A stretch of 55,221 nt of DNA from Bacteroidales bacterium (GCA_021108035.1 JAIORQ010000062.1:1-55221); one strand, 5' to 3'; positions 8,746 to 19,608 are shown, counted from the first letter of the stretch. Program-made: numbers and translations. The notes: a model not told the origin generated them from the sequence alone.

Positions 8746-9003
8746 ATGAAAGATAATTCAGAAAAATTTGGTTTTGCTTTAAGCAAACAGAACTATTATC
8801 TTCTTGCAATCGGATTTGTTATTATAATAATCGGATTTTTATTGATGATAGGCGGAGGATCCGAAGACCCCAATGTTTTTAACGAAGAAGAGTTGTTTAG
8901 TTTCAGAAGAATTACATTGGCTCCTATTGTAATACTGGCAGGTTTTGTTTTTGAAATCTATGCCATTATGAAAAAACCGAAAGATAAAGAAGAAGAAAAA
9001 TAA
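8746..9003 (+). CDS. DUF3098 membrane protein
   Basis: This small 85-aa protein has two membrane helices (about residues 16-36 and 53-74) and a Lys/Glu-rich tail. Its position between ftsX and uppP and the segment LLMIGGGSEDPNVFNEEELFSFRRI match the DUF3098 family of Bacteroidota. Function unknown; the context suggests a role in the cell envelope or division. It ends 16 bp before uppP. Confidence 0.85.
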   Translation: MKDNSEKFGFALSKQNYYLLAIGFVIIIIGFLLMIGGGSEDPNVFNEEELFSFRRITLAPIVILAGFVFEIYAIMKKPKDKEEEK

Positions 9004-9019
9004 TTCCTGATTTGTAATA

Positions 9020-9814
9020 ATGGATTGGTTAGAAGCCCTTATTCTCGGCATTATTCAGGGATTAACTGAATTTTTACCCGTCAGCAGCAGCGGACATCTT
9101 GAGATAGGAAAAGAAATACTAAACGTAGAAGCAAAAGAAAATATGCTTTTCACAATAGTTGTTCACGGAGCAACTGTGCTGAGTACAATTGTTGTTTTAA
9201 GGAAAGACATCATTAATATTTTTTCAGGTATTTTTAAATTTAAAAATAATCCTGAAACACATTATGTCCTGAAACTTTTCATTTCCATGATTCCGGTCAT
9301 AATTATCGGTTTGCTTTTTAAAGATGAAATTGAAGGTTTTTTTAATCAAAATCTTCTTTTCGTAGGATTAATGCTTTTGGTAACTGCGAGTTTATTGGCT
9401 TTTACTTATTATTCCAAACCGAAAGATAAAGATGTTTCATACAAAAATTCATTTATAATAGGCATTGCACAAGCAGTAGCAGTATTACCCGGTATTTCTC
9501 GTTCCGGAGCAACAATAGCAACAGGTTTATTATCCGGTGTCAGCAAAGAGAAAGCTGCAAAATTTTCTTTTTTAATGGTACTTATTCCGATTATTGCCGC
9601 TAATATTAAGAGTATAACAGACGGAGATATTTCAGCAGCAACCGATATTAGTCCGGTTGTTCTTTTAGTCGGTTTCTTTGCAGCATTTATTTCCGGTTTA
9701 ACAGCCTGTAATTGGATGTTGAAAATTGTAAAAAAAGGCAAATTAGTTTATTTTGCCGTATATTGTGCAGTTATCGGTTTAACAGTTGTTGCATATTCTC
9801 AGTTTATTGCATAA
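9020..9814 (+). CDS. uppP: Undecaprenyl-diphosphatase (BacA/UppP)
   Basis: This 264-aa integral membrane enzyme dephosphorylates undecaprenyl diphosphate to recycle the lipid carrier of peptidoglycan synthesis. Both signature regions are visible: GLTEFLPVSSSGH near residues 14-26 and PGISRSGATI near 158-167. Hydrophobic helices fill the rest. Length is normal. It is spaced 16 bp after the DUF3098 gene and 39 bp before truB. Confidence 0.95.
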   Translation: MDWLEALILGIIQGLTEFLPVSSSGHLEIGKEILNVEAKENMLFTIVVHGATVLSTIVVLRKDIINIFSGIFKFKNNPETHYVLKLFISMIPVIIIGLLFKDEIEGFFNQNLLFVGLMLLVTASLLAFTYYSKPKDKDVSYKNSFIIGIAQAVAVLPGISRSGATIATGLLSGVSKEKAAKFSFLMVLIPIIAANIKSITDGDISAATDISPVVLLVGFFAAFISGLTACNWMLKIVKKGKLVYFAVYCAVIGLTVVAYSQFIA

Positions 9815-9853
9815 TTTTTGTACAGACTTCTCATAAAAATAAATTCCGCATAA

Positions 9854-10543
9854 ATGATAAACCCGGCTACTGATTTTTTGACAGGAGAGCTTATCTTAAT
9901 TGACAAATTCAAAGAATGGACATCCTTTGATGTTGTTAATAAAATCAGAAGTCAAATTAAATATCGAAGAAATATTCCAAAAATTAAAGTCGGACATGCA
10001 GGAACATTAGATCCGCTTGCAACCGGTTTGTTAATTATTTGCACCGGTAAAAAAACAAAAGAATTACATAAATATCAAGCAGCAAAAAAAGAATATATTG
10101 CAAAAATAAAATTAGGAGAAACAACACCTTCATTAGATCTTGAAACAGAGGTTGACAAACAATTTCCAATTGATAATATCACAGAAAAACAAGTAATTAG
10201 TGTTATTGACGGTTTTATTGGAGAACAAGAACAAATGCCTCCTGTTTATTCTGCAAAAAGGGTTAACGGAAAAAGAGCATATAAAAGTGCCAGAAAAGGA
10301 GAATCTATTGATCTTAAGCCCGTTACAATAAACATATTTGATATTAAAATAATTAATCTTGATTTACCGATTATTGAACTGAAAATTATATGCAGTAAAG
10401 GAACATACATTAGAGCAATTGCCGGAGATATTGGCACTACACTAAAAAACGGAGCACATCTTATTGATTTACGAAGGACTAAGATTGGTGATTTTTGTGT
10501 AGAAGATGCAATTTCTGTTGAACAATTCGAAAAAATGTTGTAA
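9854..10543 (+). CDS. truB: tRNA pseudouridine(55) synthase TruB
   Basis: The 229-aa enzyme makes pseudouridine-55 in the T loop of tRNAs. The catalytic Asp53 lies in the hallmark GHAGTLDPLATGLL. Further family motifs are EQMPPVYSAKRVNGKRAY and CSKGTYIRAIAGDIG. The C-terminal PUA domain of longer homologues is absent, which is usual in Bacteroidota. Its stop codon overlaps the -7 box proposed for queA. Confidence 0.95.
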   Translation: MINPATDFLTGELILIDKFKEWTSFDVVNKIRSQIKYRRNIPKIKVGHAGTLDPLATGLLIICTGKKTKELHKYQAAKKEYIAKIKLGETTPSLDLETEVDKQFPIDNITEKQVISVIDGFIGEQEQMPPVYSAKRVNGKRAYKSARKGESIDLKPVTINIFDIKIINLDLPIIELKIICSKGTYIRAIAGDIGTTLKNGAHLIDLRRTKIGDFCVEDAISVEQFEKML

Positions 10544-10548
10544 CTTTG
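10518..10548 (+). promoter_or_regulatory. Promoter of queA
   Basis: TTG at 10,518-10,520 is followed after 20 bases by TAACTTTG at 10,541-10,548, a full match to the Bacteroidota -7 consensus. The first three bases of the -7 box are the truB stop codon. The queA ATG lies 31 bases downstream. Confidence 0.5.
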
Positions 10549-10579
10549 CAAGCCTTTTTTAAAAATTTTATTTTTTTTT

Positions 10580-11629
10580 ATGAAGCTTTCACAATTTATA
10601 TACGAGTTACCGCAAGATCATATTGCACAATATCCCGCAAAAAACAGAGATGATTCACGATTAATGGTATTACACAAAGATTCCGGGAAAATTGAACATA
10701 AAATATTCAAAGATGTCATTAATTATTTTGATGCAGATGATATTTTTGTTTTCAATAATACACGTGTTTTTCCTGCAAGATTAAAAGGAATAAAAGAAAA
10801 AACAGGAGCAAAAATTGAAGTTTTCCTTTTGAGAGAACTTAACAGAAAACAAAGACTTTGGGATGTCCTTGTCAGTCCTGCAAGAAAAATAAGAATAGGT
10901 AATAAATTATATTTCGGAGATTCAGAAACTCTTGTTGCAGAAGTAATAGACAATACAACATCAAGAGGAAGAACATTAAGATTCCTTTTTGACGGTGAGT
11001 ACGAAGAATTCAAAAAAACCTTGACAGAACTTGGTGAAACACCTCTGCCCGGTTTTATCGGCAGACCGACAGAACCTGAAGACAGTGAACGCTATCAAAC
11101 TGTTTTTGCAGAACAAGAAGGTGCAGTTGCTGCACCTACAGCCGGTATGCATTTCAGTAAAATTCTTTTAAAGAAATTTGAAATTAAGGGAATTAAAACA
11201 ACTGCTATTACATTACATGTCGGTTTGGGAAATTTTCGAAATATTAATGTTGAAGATCTTTCCAAGCATAAAATGGATAACGAACAAATCAACATTAATG
11301 ATGACGTTGCAGATATTATTAATGATACAAAGAGCAAGAAGCAACGTGTCTGTGCTGTCGGAACATCTGTAATAAGAACACTCGAAAGTGCAACAACTGT
11401 TACCGGGCTTCTTAAATCATACGAGGGGTGGACCAATAAATTCATTTTTCCGCCTTATGAATTCAGTATTCCTTCTGCAATGATTACTAATTTTCATATG
11501 CCAAAATCAATTCCCTTAATGTCAGCAGCTGCATTCGGCGGTTTTAAGAAAACAATGAAAGCATACAATGAAGCTTTAAAAAAAGGATATAAATTCGGCT
11601 CTTACGGCGATGCTATGTTGATAATCTAA
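10580..11629 (+). CDS. queA: S-adenosylmethionine:tRNA ribosyltransferase-isomerase QueA
   Basis: This 349-aa cytosolic enzyme transfers the ribosyl part of SAM to 7-aminomethyl-7-deazaguanine in tRNA to give epoxyqueuosine. Typical segments include [53 protein letters not shown] and the ending [13 protein letters not shown]. Length is normal for the family. It closes the co-directional gene series; lpxK converges on it. Confidence 0.96.
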   Translation: MKLSQFIYELPQDHIAQYPAKNRDDSRLMVLHKDSGKIEHKIFKDVINYFDADDIFVFNNTRVFPARLKGIKEKTGAKIEVFLLRELNRKQRLWDVLVSPARKIRIGNKLYFGDSETLVAEVIDNTTSRGRTLRFLFDGEYEEFKKTLTELGETPLPGFIGRPTEPEDSERYQTVFAEQEGAVAAPTAGMHFSKILLKKFEIKGIKTTAITLHVGLGNFRNINVEDLSKHKMDNEQININDDVADIINDTKSKKQRVCAVGTSVIRTLESATTVTGLLKSYEGWTNKFIFPPYEFSIPSAMITNFHMPKSIPLMSAAAFGGFKKTMKAYNEALKKGYKFGSYGDAMLII

Positions 11630-11684
11630 ATTTTTTGACAGCTGAATTTAACAATGTGGCAATGAAACAATTATCAGTAATGCT

Positions 11685-12794
11685 TCAATATTGTCTTACT
11701 GTAGTTAAAAATCTGTATTGATCTTTTCCCTTATTTACAGAACTCAATATCTGTCTGTCCAAATCTTTTTTTTCATTATTTAAAATCTTCATTTCAATCG
11801 GATAATAAAAGAATTGTTTTTTAAAATGATCATCATTAATGTCCGGTGTTCTTAAACGAATTGCATCTTTTTCTGTGGTTACAATAATTTTATTATTATT
11901 ATTAATTTCATTAAACGCTTTCAATATTTTCTTCAAATCTTTCACTTCATATTTGTAATGATCCGGAAATTTTAATGTTCTGATGTCTTTACTTAGGGTT
12001 TTACAATAATTTTCAAGAGGTTTTGGATTTCCGATTCCTGTTACTAACAAAATTGAATAGTTTTTGCTTTTCAATGTTTCTGAATCTAAAGAAAATAATT
12101 CATTATTAAAAACAGGCATTAAACCTTTATAATCAATCATTGAAAAATACAATGTTTGGTATGGCTTTAATGTTAAGGTTGTTGCCATAATCCGCATATC
12201 AATGGGCTTTATGTCTTTTGGTGCTTTTGTAATAAAAATAATATCAGCTCGGTGCCTTTGAGCAGGGTTTTCTCTTAATCTGCCGTAAGGTAAATAATGA
12301 TCTTTCAGAAAAGCTTGTGTGTAGTCTATCAATAATACAGACAACCCCGGTTTTACATATCTGTGTTGAAAGGCATCGTCTAAAATTACAAGATCAATAG
12401 TTTTATCGGAATTAATCAGGTTTTGAATTCCTTTTACTCTGCTTTCACAAACAGCAACAGTAATTTCAGGAAATTTTAATTTAATTTGAAGAGGTTCATC
12501 ACCGATTGTTTGAACGGTAGAATTTTTATCTGCTAAAACAAAACCTTTAGTTTTTCTTTTATAACCCCTGCTTAAAACTGCTAATTGAAATTTTGTTTTT
12601 AACAGACTTATCAAATATTCAGTGATCGGTGTTTTTCCGGTACCTCCGACGGTAATATTACCAACGGAGATCACCGGAATATCAAATTCTTTTGATTTTA
12701 AGATATTAAGGTCAAACATTGTATTCCTGATATTTACAACAATACGGTAAATAATTGAAACAGGATACAATAATAAGGCCTTTAATATTTTCAT
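11685..12794 (-). CDS. lpxK: Tetraacyldisaccharide 4'-kinase LpxK
   Basis: This inner-membrane-associated kinase phosphorylates the lipid A disaccharide precursor. The N-terminal hydrophobic segment (about 1-20) is followed by the P-loop GNITVGGTGKTP near residues 44-55. Also visible are LSRGYKRKTKGF, VILDDAFQHRYV and LLVTGIGNPKPL. The 369-aa length is normal. It starts 3 bp after the end of sppA on the same strand. Confidence 0.94.
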   Translation of the reverse strand: MKILKALLLYPVSIIYRIVVNIRNTMFDLNILKSKEFDIPVISVGNITVGGTGKTPITEYLISLLKTKFQLAVLSRGYKRKTKGFVLADKNSTVQTIGDEPLQIKLKFPEITVAVCESRVKGIQNLINSDKTIDLVILDDAFQHRYVKPGLSVLLIDYTQAFLKDHYLPYGRLRENPAQRHRADIIFITKAPKDIKPIDMRIMATTLTLKPYQTLYFSMIDYKGLMPVFNNELFSLDSETLKSKNYSILLVTGIGNPKPLENYCKTLSKDIRTLKFPDHYKYEVKDLKKILKAFNEINNNNKIIVTTEKDAIRLRTPDINDDHFKKQFFYYPIEMKILNNEKKDLDRQILSSVNKGKDQYRFLTTVRQY

Positions 12795-12797
12795 CTG

Positions 12798-14570
12798 TTA
12801 TTTTATATCAACATAATAAGGCATTCTCATTTGAATTCCTTGTATTTTTGTTACATCTTTCATTCTTTTGTAATAAATATATGCCTCTCCCAATTCTTCT
12901 TCAACAAAAAATGATTTTGCATCCCCTAACATACTTTCAATTATTAAAGTAAGCTTGTCTTTTTCGGGATATGTTTTAATACTGTATTCTTCAAGACCGG
13001 ACATTTCTGCTGCCAAATCAACCGCTGTTTGCAAACCGCCCATTATATCAACAAGTCCTATTTCTAAGGCATCTTCTCCGCTCCAAACTCTTCCTTGTCC
13101 GATTTCATCAACCTCTTCTAAAGTTAATCCTCTGCCTTCACTGACTTTAGTAATAAATTTTTGATAAATTTCTTCAACAGAATTTTGAATTACAGCTCTT
13201 TCAAAATCACTCATTTTTCGTGCCGGGCTTCCAAAATCAGAATATTTATTAGTATTTACAGCATTAATATTTATTCCTATATCATTCATTAATTCTTTAG
13301 CATTGAACAATAATCCAAAAACTCCGATTGATCCTGTAATCGAATTTGGCTGAGACACAATAGTATCTGCTGCACAGGCAATAAAATAACCGCCGGATGC
13401 TGCAACATCTCCCATAGAAACAATAACGGGTTTTTCCTTTTCTGCTAAAACTATTTCTCTCCATATTACTACAGATGCTAAGGCACTTCCTCCGGGAGAA
13501 TTAATTCTTAAAACAATTGCTTTTACGTTTTCATCTTCTCTTGCTTCTCTTATTGCTTCTGAAAGAGTTTCTGAACCGATTTGATCATCTCCGCCTGAAC
13601 CGCTTACAATTGCACCCTCTGCATATATAATTGCAATTCTGTTTTCTGAAGGATTTAATATATCGTTGAAATTTTTATTATCTGTCATATATCGCATTAA
13701 ATCAACAAGATCAAGTTCTTCGTCTTCATCTTTTTCAATTCCTGATAATGTTTCTAATTCAGCTAAAATTTGGTCTTTAAATTTCAGATCATCAACAAAA
13801 TTAAGAGTTTTTGCTGTTTTAGAATTTGATATCATTAAACTGTCAGCATATAAATTCAATTGGTCTGCAGATATTTCCCTTTCTTTTTCAATTCCTTTTA
13901 TAATAGTGTTCCAAACAGAACCGACATATTTTAATGTTTGTTCCCTGTTTGCTTCACTAATTTCATCTAACATAAAAGGTTCAACAGCACTTTTAAATTT
14001 ACCGTGTCTTATAATTTCCGGCTCAATACCGATTTTTTCCAGCATTGATTTAAAAAACATAATTTGTGCAGATAAGCCTGAAAATTGTATCCTTCCTTCA
14101 GGTGTTAAATAAATATTATCTGCAACAGTTGCCAAATAATATGATTTATGGGAATAATAATCGGCGTGTGCAATAATAAATTTTTCTGATGATTTAAAAT
14201 CTAATAATACATTTCTGATTTCTTCAATTGAAGCCATCCCAACATTTACAGTAGAAAGATCAAGAAAAATACCTTTAATACGATCATCTTCTTTTGCTTT
14301 TTTTATTGTTTCCGTAAAACTTCTTAAACTCACGGTTTTATCAAGTTCAAACGTTGATAAATTTGGTTTTGCAGAAGACCTGTCTGCAACAGGAGTTTTA
14401 AAGTCAAGATGTAAAATCGCTTTTTCTGATATTTCTTTTTTATCGTCTGAAAGTGAGCCGATTGCAGACATCATTCCCAGCATAATTATTACATTAATAA
14501 TACCAAGTACCACTATCAGAAGAAATGTTCCTAACATACTTGCAAGAACATAATTAAAAAATCCTTTCAT
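12798..14570 (-). CDS. sppA: Signal peptide peptidase SppA, 67K type
   Basis: This 590-aa membrane-anchored protease degrades leftover signal peptides. One N-terminal membrane helix (about residues 8-33) precedes two tandem SppA domains, the long enterobacterial-type architecture. The catalytic dyad is split between them: Lys193 in KFKSAVEPF and Ser392 in AASGGYFIACAAD. RINSPGGSALAS also matches the family. A TATATTTG -7-like box lies at 14,626-14,619 on the minus strand, about 49 bases before the ATG. lpxK follows immediately. Confidence 0.94.
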   Translation of the reverse strand: MKGFFNYVLASMLGTFLLIVVLGIINVIIMLGMMSAIGSLSDDKKEISEKAILHLDFKTPVADRSSAKPNLSTFELDKTVSLRSFTETIKKAKEDDRIKGIFLDLSTVNVGMASIEEIRNVLLDFKSSEKFIIAHADYYSHKSYYLATVADNIYLTPEGRIQFSGLSAQIMFFKSMLEKIGIEPEIIRHGKFKSAVEPFMLDEISEANREQTLKYVGSVWNTIIKGIEKEREISADQLNLYADSLMISNSKTAKTLNFVDDLKFKDQILAELETLSGIEKDEDEELDLVDLMRYMTDNKNFNDILNPSENRIAIIYAEGAIVSGSGGDDQIGSETLSEAIREAREDENVKAIVLRINSPGGSALASVVIWREIVLAEKEKPVIVSMGDVAASGGYFIACAADTIVSQPNSITGSIGVFGLLFNAKELMNDIGININAVNTNKYSDFGSPARKMSDFERAVIQNSVEEIYQKFITKVSEGRGLTLEEVDEIGQGRVWSGEDALEIGLVDIMGGLQTAVDLAAEMSGLEEYSIKTYPEKDKLTLIIESMLGDAKSFFVEEELGEAYIYYKRMKDVTKIQGIQMRMPYYVDIK

Positions 14571-14805
14571 TTTTTCATTTTTTTAGTTAATAAATTTGTG
14601 TCGTATTTTTATTCCTTGCAAATATAATGAGTTCTTTTACAACTTGAAAATTTTTGAAGTCTTTTAAGTTAGTTGATAATCGCTTTATATTAAACAATAT
14701 CAGTTGTATATAGAATTTCTCCGAATTTGTTATTAACAACTTACTAAAACAGATAAATTATAAGGCGATATTTAATAATTTTACAGATTAATTGATTTAA
14801 CTATT

Positions 14806-17800
14806 ATGACAAATTTTACGCATCTGCATCTGCACACACAATACTCTATTTTAGACGGTGCATCAAATATTTCCGAATTAATGAAAACAGTTAAAGAAAA
14901 CGGTATGGAAGCCGTTGCAATAACAGATCACGGAAATATGTTCGGCGTAAAAAACTTTCATAAAACTGCTAAAAAAGAAGGAATTAAACCAATTTTAGGA
15001 TGTGAGGTATATGTTGCAAAAGAATCAAGACACAGAAGAGATAAGGAAAAAGATAAAAAATCTGATCATCTTATTCTTCTCGCTAAAAACAAACAAGGTT
15101 ATCAAAATTTAATAAAACTTGTAACATACGGTTGGACTGAAGGCTTTTACAGAAAACCGAGAATTGATTTGGAACTACTGAAAAAATATTCAGAAGGATT
15201 AATTGTATCTTCTGCATGTTTGGCGGGTTCTGTTCCGAGAGCAATAATGAACGAAGATTTCGAAAAAGCAAAAAATATTATTTCAACTTATAAAGAAATT
15301 TTCGGAGATGATTACTACCTTGAAATGCAAAGGCATAAAACAGGCAATTATGATAAAGATGAAAAGACATTTAAATATCAAGAACTTGTAAATAAAGGAA
15401 TTAAAAAGCTTGCAGATGAGTCGGGCATAAAATATATAGCAACAAACGATGTTCATTTTATAAAAAAGGAAGATGCTGAAGCACATGATATTCTTATTGC
15501 TTTAAGTACCGGTAAAGATCTTGACGATCCCACCAGAATGCAATATTCAGGAGAAGAATATTTAAAAACACCGGAAGAAATGGCAGAACTTTTTTCTGAT
15601 TATCCTGAAGCTTTGGAAAACACACAAGAAATAATTGCTAAAATTGAAGAATATGAATTAGACAGGGAGCCTGTTATGCCGGAATTTATTCTTCCTGAAG
15701 ATTTTGATGATGAGGGGAAATATTTAAGACATATAACTCACCAAGGAGCAAAACAAAGGTGGAGTAATGTTACAGATGACATAAAAGAACGAATTGATTT
15801 TGAGCTTGATACAATTATTAAAATGGGATTTCCGGGATACTTTTTAATTGTTTGGGATTTCTTGAAGGAAGCAAGAGATATGGATATATCTGTCGGGCCG
15901 GGGAGAGGTTCTGCTGCCGGATCTGCTGTAGCTTATTCTCTTAAAATTACTGATATTGATCCCATTAAGTATGGTTTGCTTTTTGAACGATTTTTAAATC
16001 CGGATCGAATATCAATGCCTGATATTGATATTGATTTTGATGAAGACGGCAGAGAAAAAATTTTGAACCGGGTTGTTGATAAATACGGAGAGAAAAGAGT
16101 TGCGAATATTATTACATTCGGATCTATGGCTGCTAAATCTGCAATAAGGGATGTAGCACGTGTATTAAGATTACCTTTGAACGAAGCAGATAAACTTGCT
16201 AAATTAGTTCCGGACAGACCCGGAATCAGCTTGAAAAAAGCTTTCGAAGAAGTTAAGGAATTAAGAGAAAGTCAAAATTCTAATGATGATTTGATCAAAA
16301 AAACATTGGTTCTCGCACAAACATTGGAAGGCTCAGTCAGGCACACAGGGGTTCATGCTTGCGGTATAATTATCGGAAGAGAGGATCTTGAAAATTACAT
16401 TCCGCTCAGTACGGCAAAAGATTCAAATCTGAGAGTAACCCAGTTCGACGGAAAGCATGTAGAGGATGTAGGTTTATTAAAAATGGATTTCTTAGGTTTG
16501 AAAACCCTTTCCATAATTAAAGATGCTGTTAAAATAGTGAAATATTCTAAAGGTATAGAAATTGATATTGATAATATTCCTTTTGATGATGAAAAAACAT
16601 TCGACCTTTATTCTCGAGGAGAAACAACCGGTTTGTTTCAATTTGAGTCTGACGGAATGAAAAAGTATCTGAAAGAACTTAAACCTAACAAGTTTGATGA
16701 TCTTATTGCCATGAATGCCTTGTATCGCCCGGGGCCAATGGAATATATTCCAAACTTTATAAAAAGAAAACACGGCAAGGAAAAGATAATATATGATCTT
16801 CCTGAAATGGAAGAATATTTAAGTGATACATACGGAATTACCGTGTATCAAGAGCAAGTAATGCTTCTGTCACAAAAGTTGGCGAATTTCACAAAAGGAC
16901 AAGCCGATTTTTTAAGAAAAGCAATGGGGAAAAAGATCAAGTCAATGATGGATGATCTTAAAGTAAAATTCATTTCCGGTTGTAAAGAAAACGGGCATGA
17001 TGAAAAGATAATAGAAAAAATTTGGCAAGATTGGGAAAAGTTCGCACAATATGCATTTAACAAATCACACTCAACCGGATATGCTTATATATCCTATCAA
17101 ACAGCTTACTTAAAAGCACACCATCCTGCAGAATATATGAGTGCTGTTTTAAGCAGAAACCTTTCTGACATAAAAAAAGTATCCCTTTTTATGGGTGAAG
17201 CCAGACGTATGGGGCTTGATGTTTTATTACCTGACGTTAACGAAAGTTATAATAATTTCACGGTAAACGATAAAGGACAATTAAGGTTTGGATTAGGGGG
17301 AATTAAGAATGTAGGCGGTTCAGCTGTTGAAGACATTATTAAAGAACGAAAAGAAAACGGAAAATATAAAAGTTTTTTCGACTTTATAGAGCGAATAAAT
17401 TTATCATCCGTTAACAAAAGAACTGTTGAGGCTTTAACATATGGCGGAGCTTTTGACGAACTTGATAATTTAAAAAGAAGTCAATATTTTGCAACATCTA
17501 ACGGAAATGAAAATAATTTTATTGAAGAAAGTCTGAAATACGCCGGAAAATTAAAAAACGGAAGTGATGATACACAAGTAAGTATCTTCAGTTCTGAGAG
17601 TATTGAAATAAAAAAACCTGATGTTCCTCAAGTTGATGAATGGAATAAGCTACATCGCCTGAATTTTGAAAAAGAAGTAATCGGAATTTATTTGTCAGAA
17701 CATCCTTTAGATGAATATAAATTAGAAATTGAAACTTATTGTAATGCAGAAGTGTCTGATCTGTCTGATCTTGAAAAGTTTAAAGGACAAAAAGTAAATG

Positions 17801-18297
17801 TTGCCGGAATTGTTAAAGAAGTTTTTCACGGCACAACAAAAACAGGCAAAGCATACGGCAGCCTTACCATTGAAGGTTATAAAGCATCGCATCGTTTATA
17901 TTTATTCGGAAATGATTATGTAAAACAAAAAAACTTCTTAACAAAAGATTTCTCTTTGTTAATAAAAGGCATGGTTCAAAAAAGATGGAACAGTAAAGAC
18001 GAAGATGATCTTGAATTTTCTGTAAAATCTATAGAACTTCTTTCAGAAGCAAAAAAAAATATGATTAAAAGAATAACGGTTTCTGTTTCTATTGATAATA
18101 TTTCGACTGAATTTTTATCTGATTTTACTCAAATATTTGATAACTATAAGGGAAATAAGGACTTGGAAATAAAAGTTACTGACAAAGAGGAAAACTTTAA
18201 CTTATTGCTTTTTTCAAGAACAAAACGAATTAAGATCAATAACAAGCTAATAAATACACTTGAAGAGATACCGACAATTGAATATAAGCTTTCGTAA
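14806..18297 (+). CDS. dnaE: DNA polymerase III alpha subunit
   Basis: This 1163-aa protein is the replicative polymerase catalytic subunit. The N-terminal PHP domain is clear (HLHLHTQYSILDG and ITDHGNMFG). The palm carries MPDIDIDFDE with the metal-binding Asp406 and Asp408. YGEKRVANIITFG, RHTGVHACGI and SKSHSTGYAYISYQTAYLKAHHP-type segments follow, then the helix-hairpin-helix region (FFDFIERI, RTVEALTYGGAFD) and a C-terminal OB fold (VNVAGIVKEV). Length is normal for the DnaE1 class. A strong terminator follows. Confidence 0.97.
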   Translation: MTNFTHLHLHTQYSILDGASNISELMKTVKENGMEAVAITDHGNMFGVKNFHKTAKKEGIKPILGCEVYVAKESRHRRDKEKDKKSDHLILLAKNKQGYQNLIKLVTYGWTEGFYRKPRIDLELLKKYSEGLIVSSACLAGSVPRAIMNEDFEKAKNIISTYKEIFGDDYYLEMQRHKTGNYDKDEKTFKYQELVNKGIKKLADESGIKYIATNDVHFIKKEDAEAHDILIALSTGKDLDDPTRMQYSGEEYLKTPEEMAELFSDYPEALENTQEIIAKIEEYELDREPVMPEFILPEDFDDEGKYLRHITHQGAKQRWSNVTDDIKERIDFELDTIIKMGFPGYFLIVWDFLKEARDMDISVGPGRGSAAGSAVAYSLKITDIDPIKYGLLFERFLNPDRISMPDIDIDFDEDGREKILNRVVDKYGEKRVANIITFGSMAAKSAIRDVARVLRLPLNEADKLAKLVPDRPGISLKKAFEEVKELRESQNSNDDLIKKTLVLAQTLEGSVRHTGVHACGIIIGREDLENYIPLSTAKDSNLRVTQFDGKHVEDVGLLKMDFLGLKTLSIIKDAVKIVKYSKGIEIDIDNIPFDDEKTFDLYSRGETTGLFQFESDGMKKYLKELKPNKFDDLIAMNALYRPGPMEYIPNFIKRKHGKEKIIYDLPEMEEYLSDTYGITVYQEQVMLLSQKLANFTKGQADFLRKAMGKKIKSMMDDLKVKFISGCKENGHDEKIIEKIWQDWEKFAQYAFNKSHSTGYAYISYQTAYLKAHHPAEYMSAVLSRNLSDIKKVSLFMGEARRMGLDVLLPDVNESYNNFTVNDKGQLRFGLGGIKNVGGSAVEDIIKERKENGKYKSFFDFIERINLSSVNKRTVEALTYGGAFDELDNLKRSQYFATSNGNENNFIEESLKYAGKLKNGSDDTQVSIFSSESIEIKKPDVPQVDEWNKLHRLNFEKEVIGIYLSEHPLDEYKLEIETYCNAEVSDLSDLEKFKGQKVNVAGIVKEVFHGTTKTGKAYGSLTIEGYKASHRLYLFGNDYVKQKNFLTKDFSLLIKGMVQKRWNSKDEDDLEFSVKSIELLSEAKKNMIKRITVSVSIDNISTEFLSDFTQIFDNYKGNKDLEIKVTDKEENFNLLLFSRTKRIKINNKLINTLEEIPTIEYKLS

Positions 18298-18387
18298 CAC
18301 TTCAAAAAAAGTCTTCGGCAGACAAATTAAGGGCTTGTAAAGAAATAATCTTGATCCTTTAAACTTGCTTGTCGTAAGCTGTTAAAC

Positions 18388-18427
18388 GCTCCGGAGTCCG
18401 CCTTTGGCAGATGTCCGGAGGTTTTTT
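18388..18427 (+). terminator. Rho-independent terminator after dnaE
   Basis: CTCCGGA at 18,388-18,394 pairs with TCCGGAG at 18,413-18,419, and a run of seven T follows directly. The hairpin is 91 bp after the dnaE stop codon. It abuts the stop of the convergent ATPase gene. Confidence 0.75.
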
Positions 18428-18429
18428 TG

Positions 18430-19608
18430 TTATTTATCGCTTAGAAAGTCCTCAATTTGTTCATGTGTTCTGATAATAAATTTTTGTTTTGCATCATAAC
18501 TCTCAAATAGTTTTTTTTGTTTGGGCGATAAATCTTGGTCGTGAAACTTTGCTTCTATTAAATCATTTTCATTTGTAATAAAATCTATTTCAACAGTATT
18601 TTGATAAACGTATTGCGGCTTTAAATGTTTAATTTTCAGGTACACATAATTTTCAAACAAACTGCCGATGTCTCTGAAACCGGTATAAAAGCTTCTTATT
18701 CCTATATCTGCTGCATAAATTTTTTTAGGAGCAAGCAAGCGTTCATTAGTTTTTCCTTTACGGCTCAAAGTATATATTAGAAAAGTGTCGGAAAAATATT
18801 GTAGATATCTTTTTGAAGTTTCCGCAGAGATGTTTAATATCGAAGCCGTCTTATTTATACTTACTTGTTTGCCTGACCTTTCCATTAAGAGTAAAAAATA
18901 ATCCTGTAAAATTTTAGGGTTACGAACGTGATATTGTGCTGCAATATCTTTATAAATAATGTCGTCAACCAATTCATGAATATAAGCAATCTCATTATGT
19001 AATACGTATTCAGGGATACCGCCTGTTTTAAGATATTGCATGAAATATCCGGATAATAAATGCGAATCTGATTTACGAAGTTTAATTTTACAAAATTGCA
19101 GATATTCGTAGAAATCCAAAGGTAGTAATTCAAACATTCTGTTACGTCCGGTCAGATACGGCTTTCCGCTTTTCAGCAAAGAAGCATTTGAAGAAGATAA
19201 AAATATTTTGCAATTACCGAAGTCGTATAAATTTTTTAATTGAATCTCATAATCAGTTTGGTATGTTACTTCATCTAAAAAAAGGTAAACAAAAGCGTCA
19301 TATTTTAATCTGTGAATTTTCCTGTAAGTTTCTACTATTTCAATAATACTGTTTTTCGTAAATAAATAGTTATCTAAGCTGACATACATAATTTTTGAAG
19401 ACTCAACACCTTTATCCTCAATTAAATAATTAATCAACATCTTCATTAAGGTAGTTTTGCCCACTCTTCTTAAACCGGTAATAAAAGTAATTTGCTTGTT
19501 TTGTAATTCATTGATTAATTTTTGTAAAATATTTTTACGCTCAAAATATTTATATACTGATATTTTGGATTCCCAATGAGGGTTATATTGATAAATAAGT
19601 TTTTTCAT
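18430..19608 (-). CDS. AAA ATPase with DUF4143 domain
   Basis: The 392-aa protein (start at MKKLIYQYNPHW; an upstream in-frame start adds 5 residues) belongs to the widespread AAA_14/DUF4143 ATPases. Walker A is GLRRVGKTTLMK near residues 45-56, and Walker B is VYLFLDEV. A winged-helix segment (ISAETSKRYLQYFSDTFLIYTL) and the C-terminal EIDFITNENDLIEAKF, reminiscent of a PD-(D/E)XK nuclease-like fold, follow. These genes are often gained and lost and their function is poorly known. It stands alone between terminators. Confidence 0.8.
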   Translation of the reverse strand: MKKLIYQYNPHWESKISVYKYFERKNILQKLINELQNKQITFITGLRRVGKTTLMKMLINYLIEDKGVESSKIMYVSLDNYLFTKNSIIEIVETYRKIHRLKYDAFVYLFLDEVTYQTDYEIQLKNLYDFGNCKIFLSSSNASLLKSGKPYLTGRNRMFELLPLDFYEYLQFCKIKLRKSDSHLLSGYFMQYLKTGGIPEYVLHNEIAYIHELVDDIIYKDIAAQYHVRNPKILQDYFLLLMERSGKQVSINKTASILNISAETSKRYLQYFSDTFLIYTLSRKGKTNERLLAPKKIYAADIGIRSFYTGFRDIGSLFENYVYLKIKHLKPQYVYQNTVEIDFITNENDLIEAKFHDQDLSPKQKKLFESYDAKQKFIIRTHEQIEDFLSDK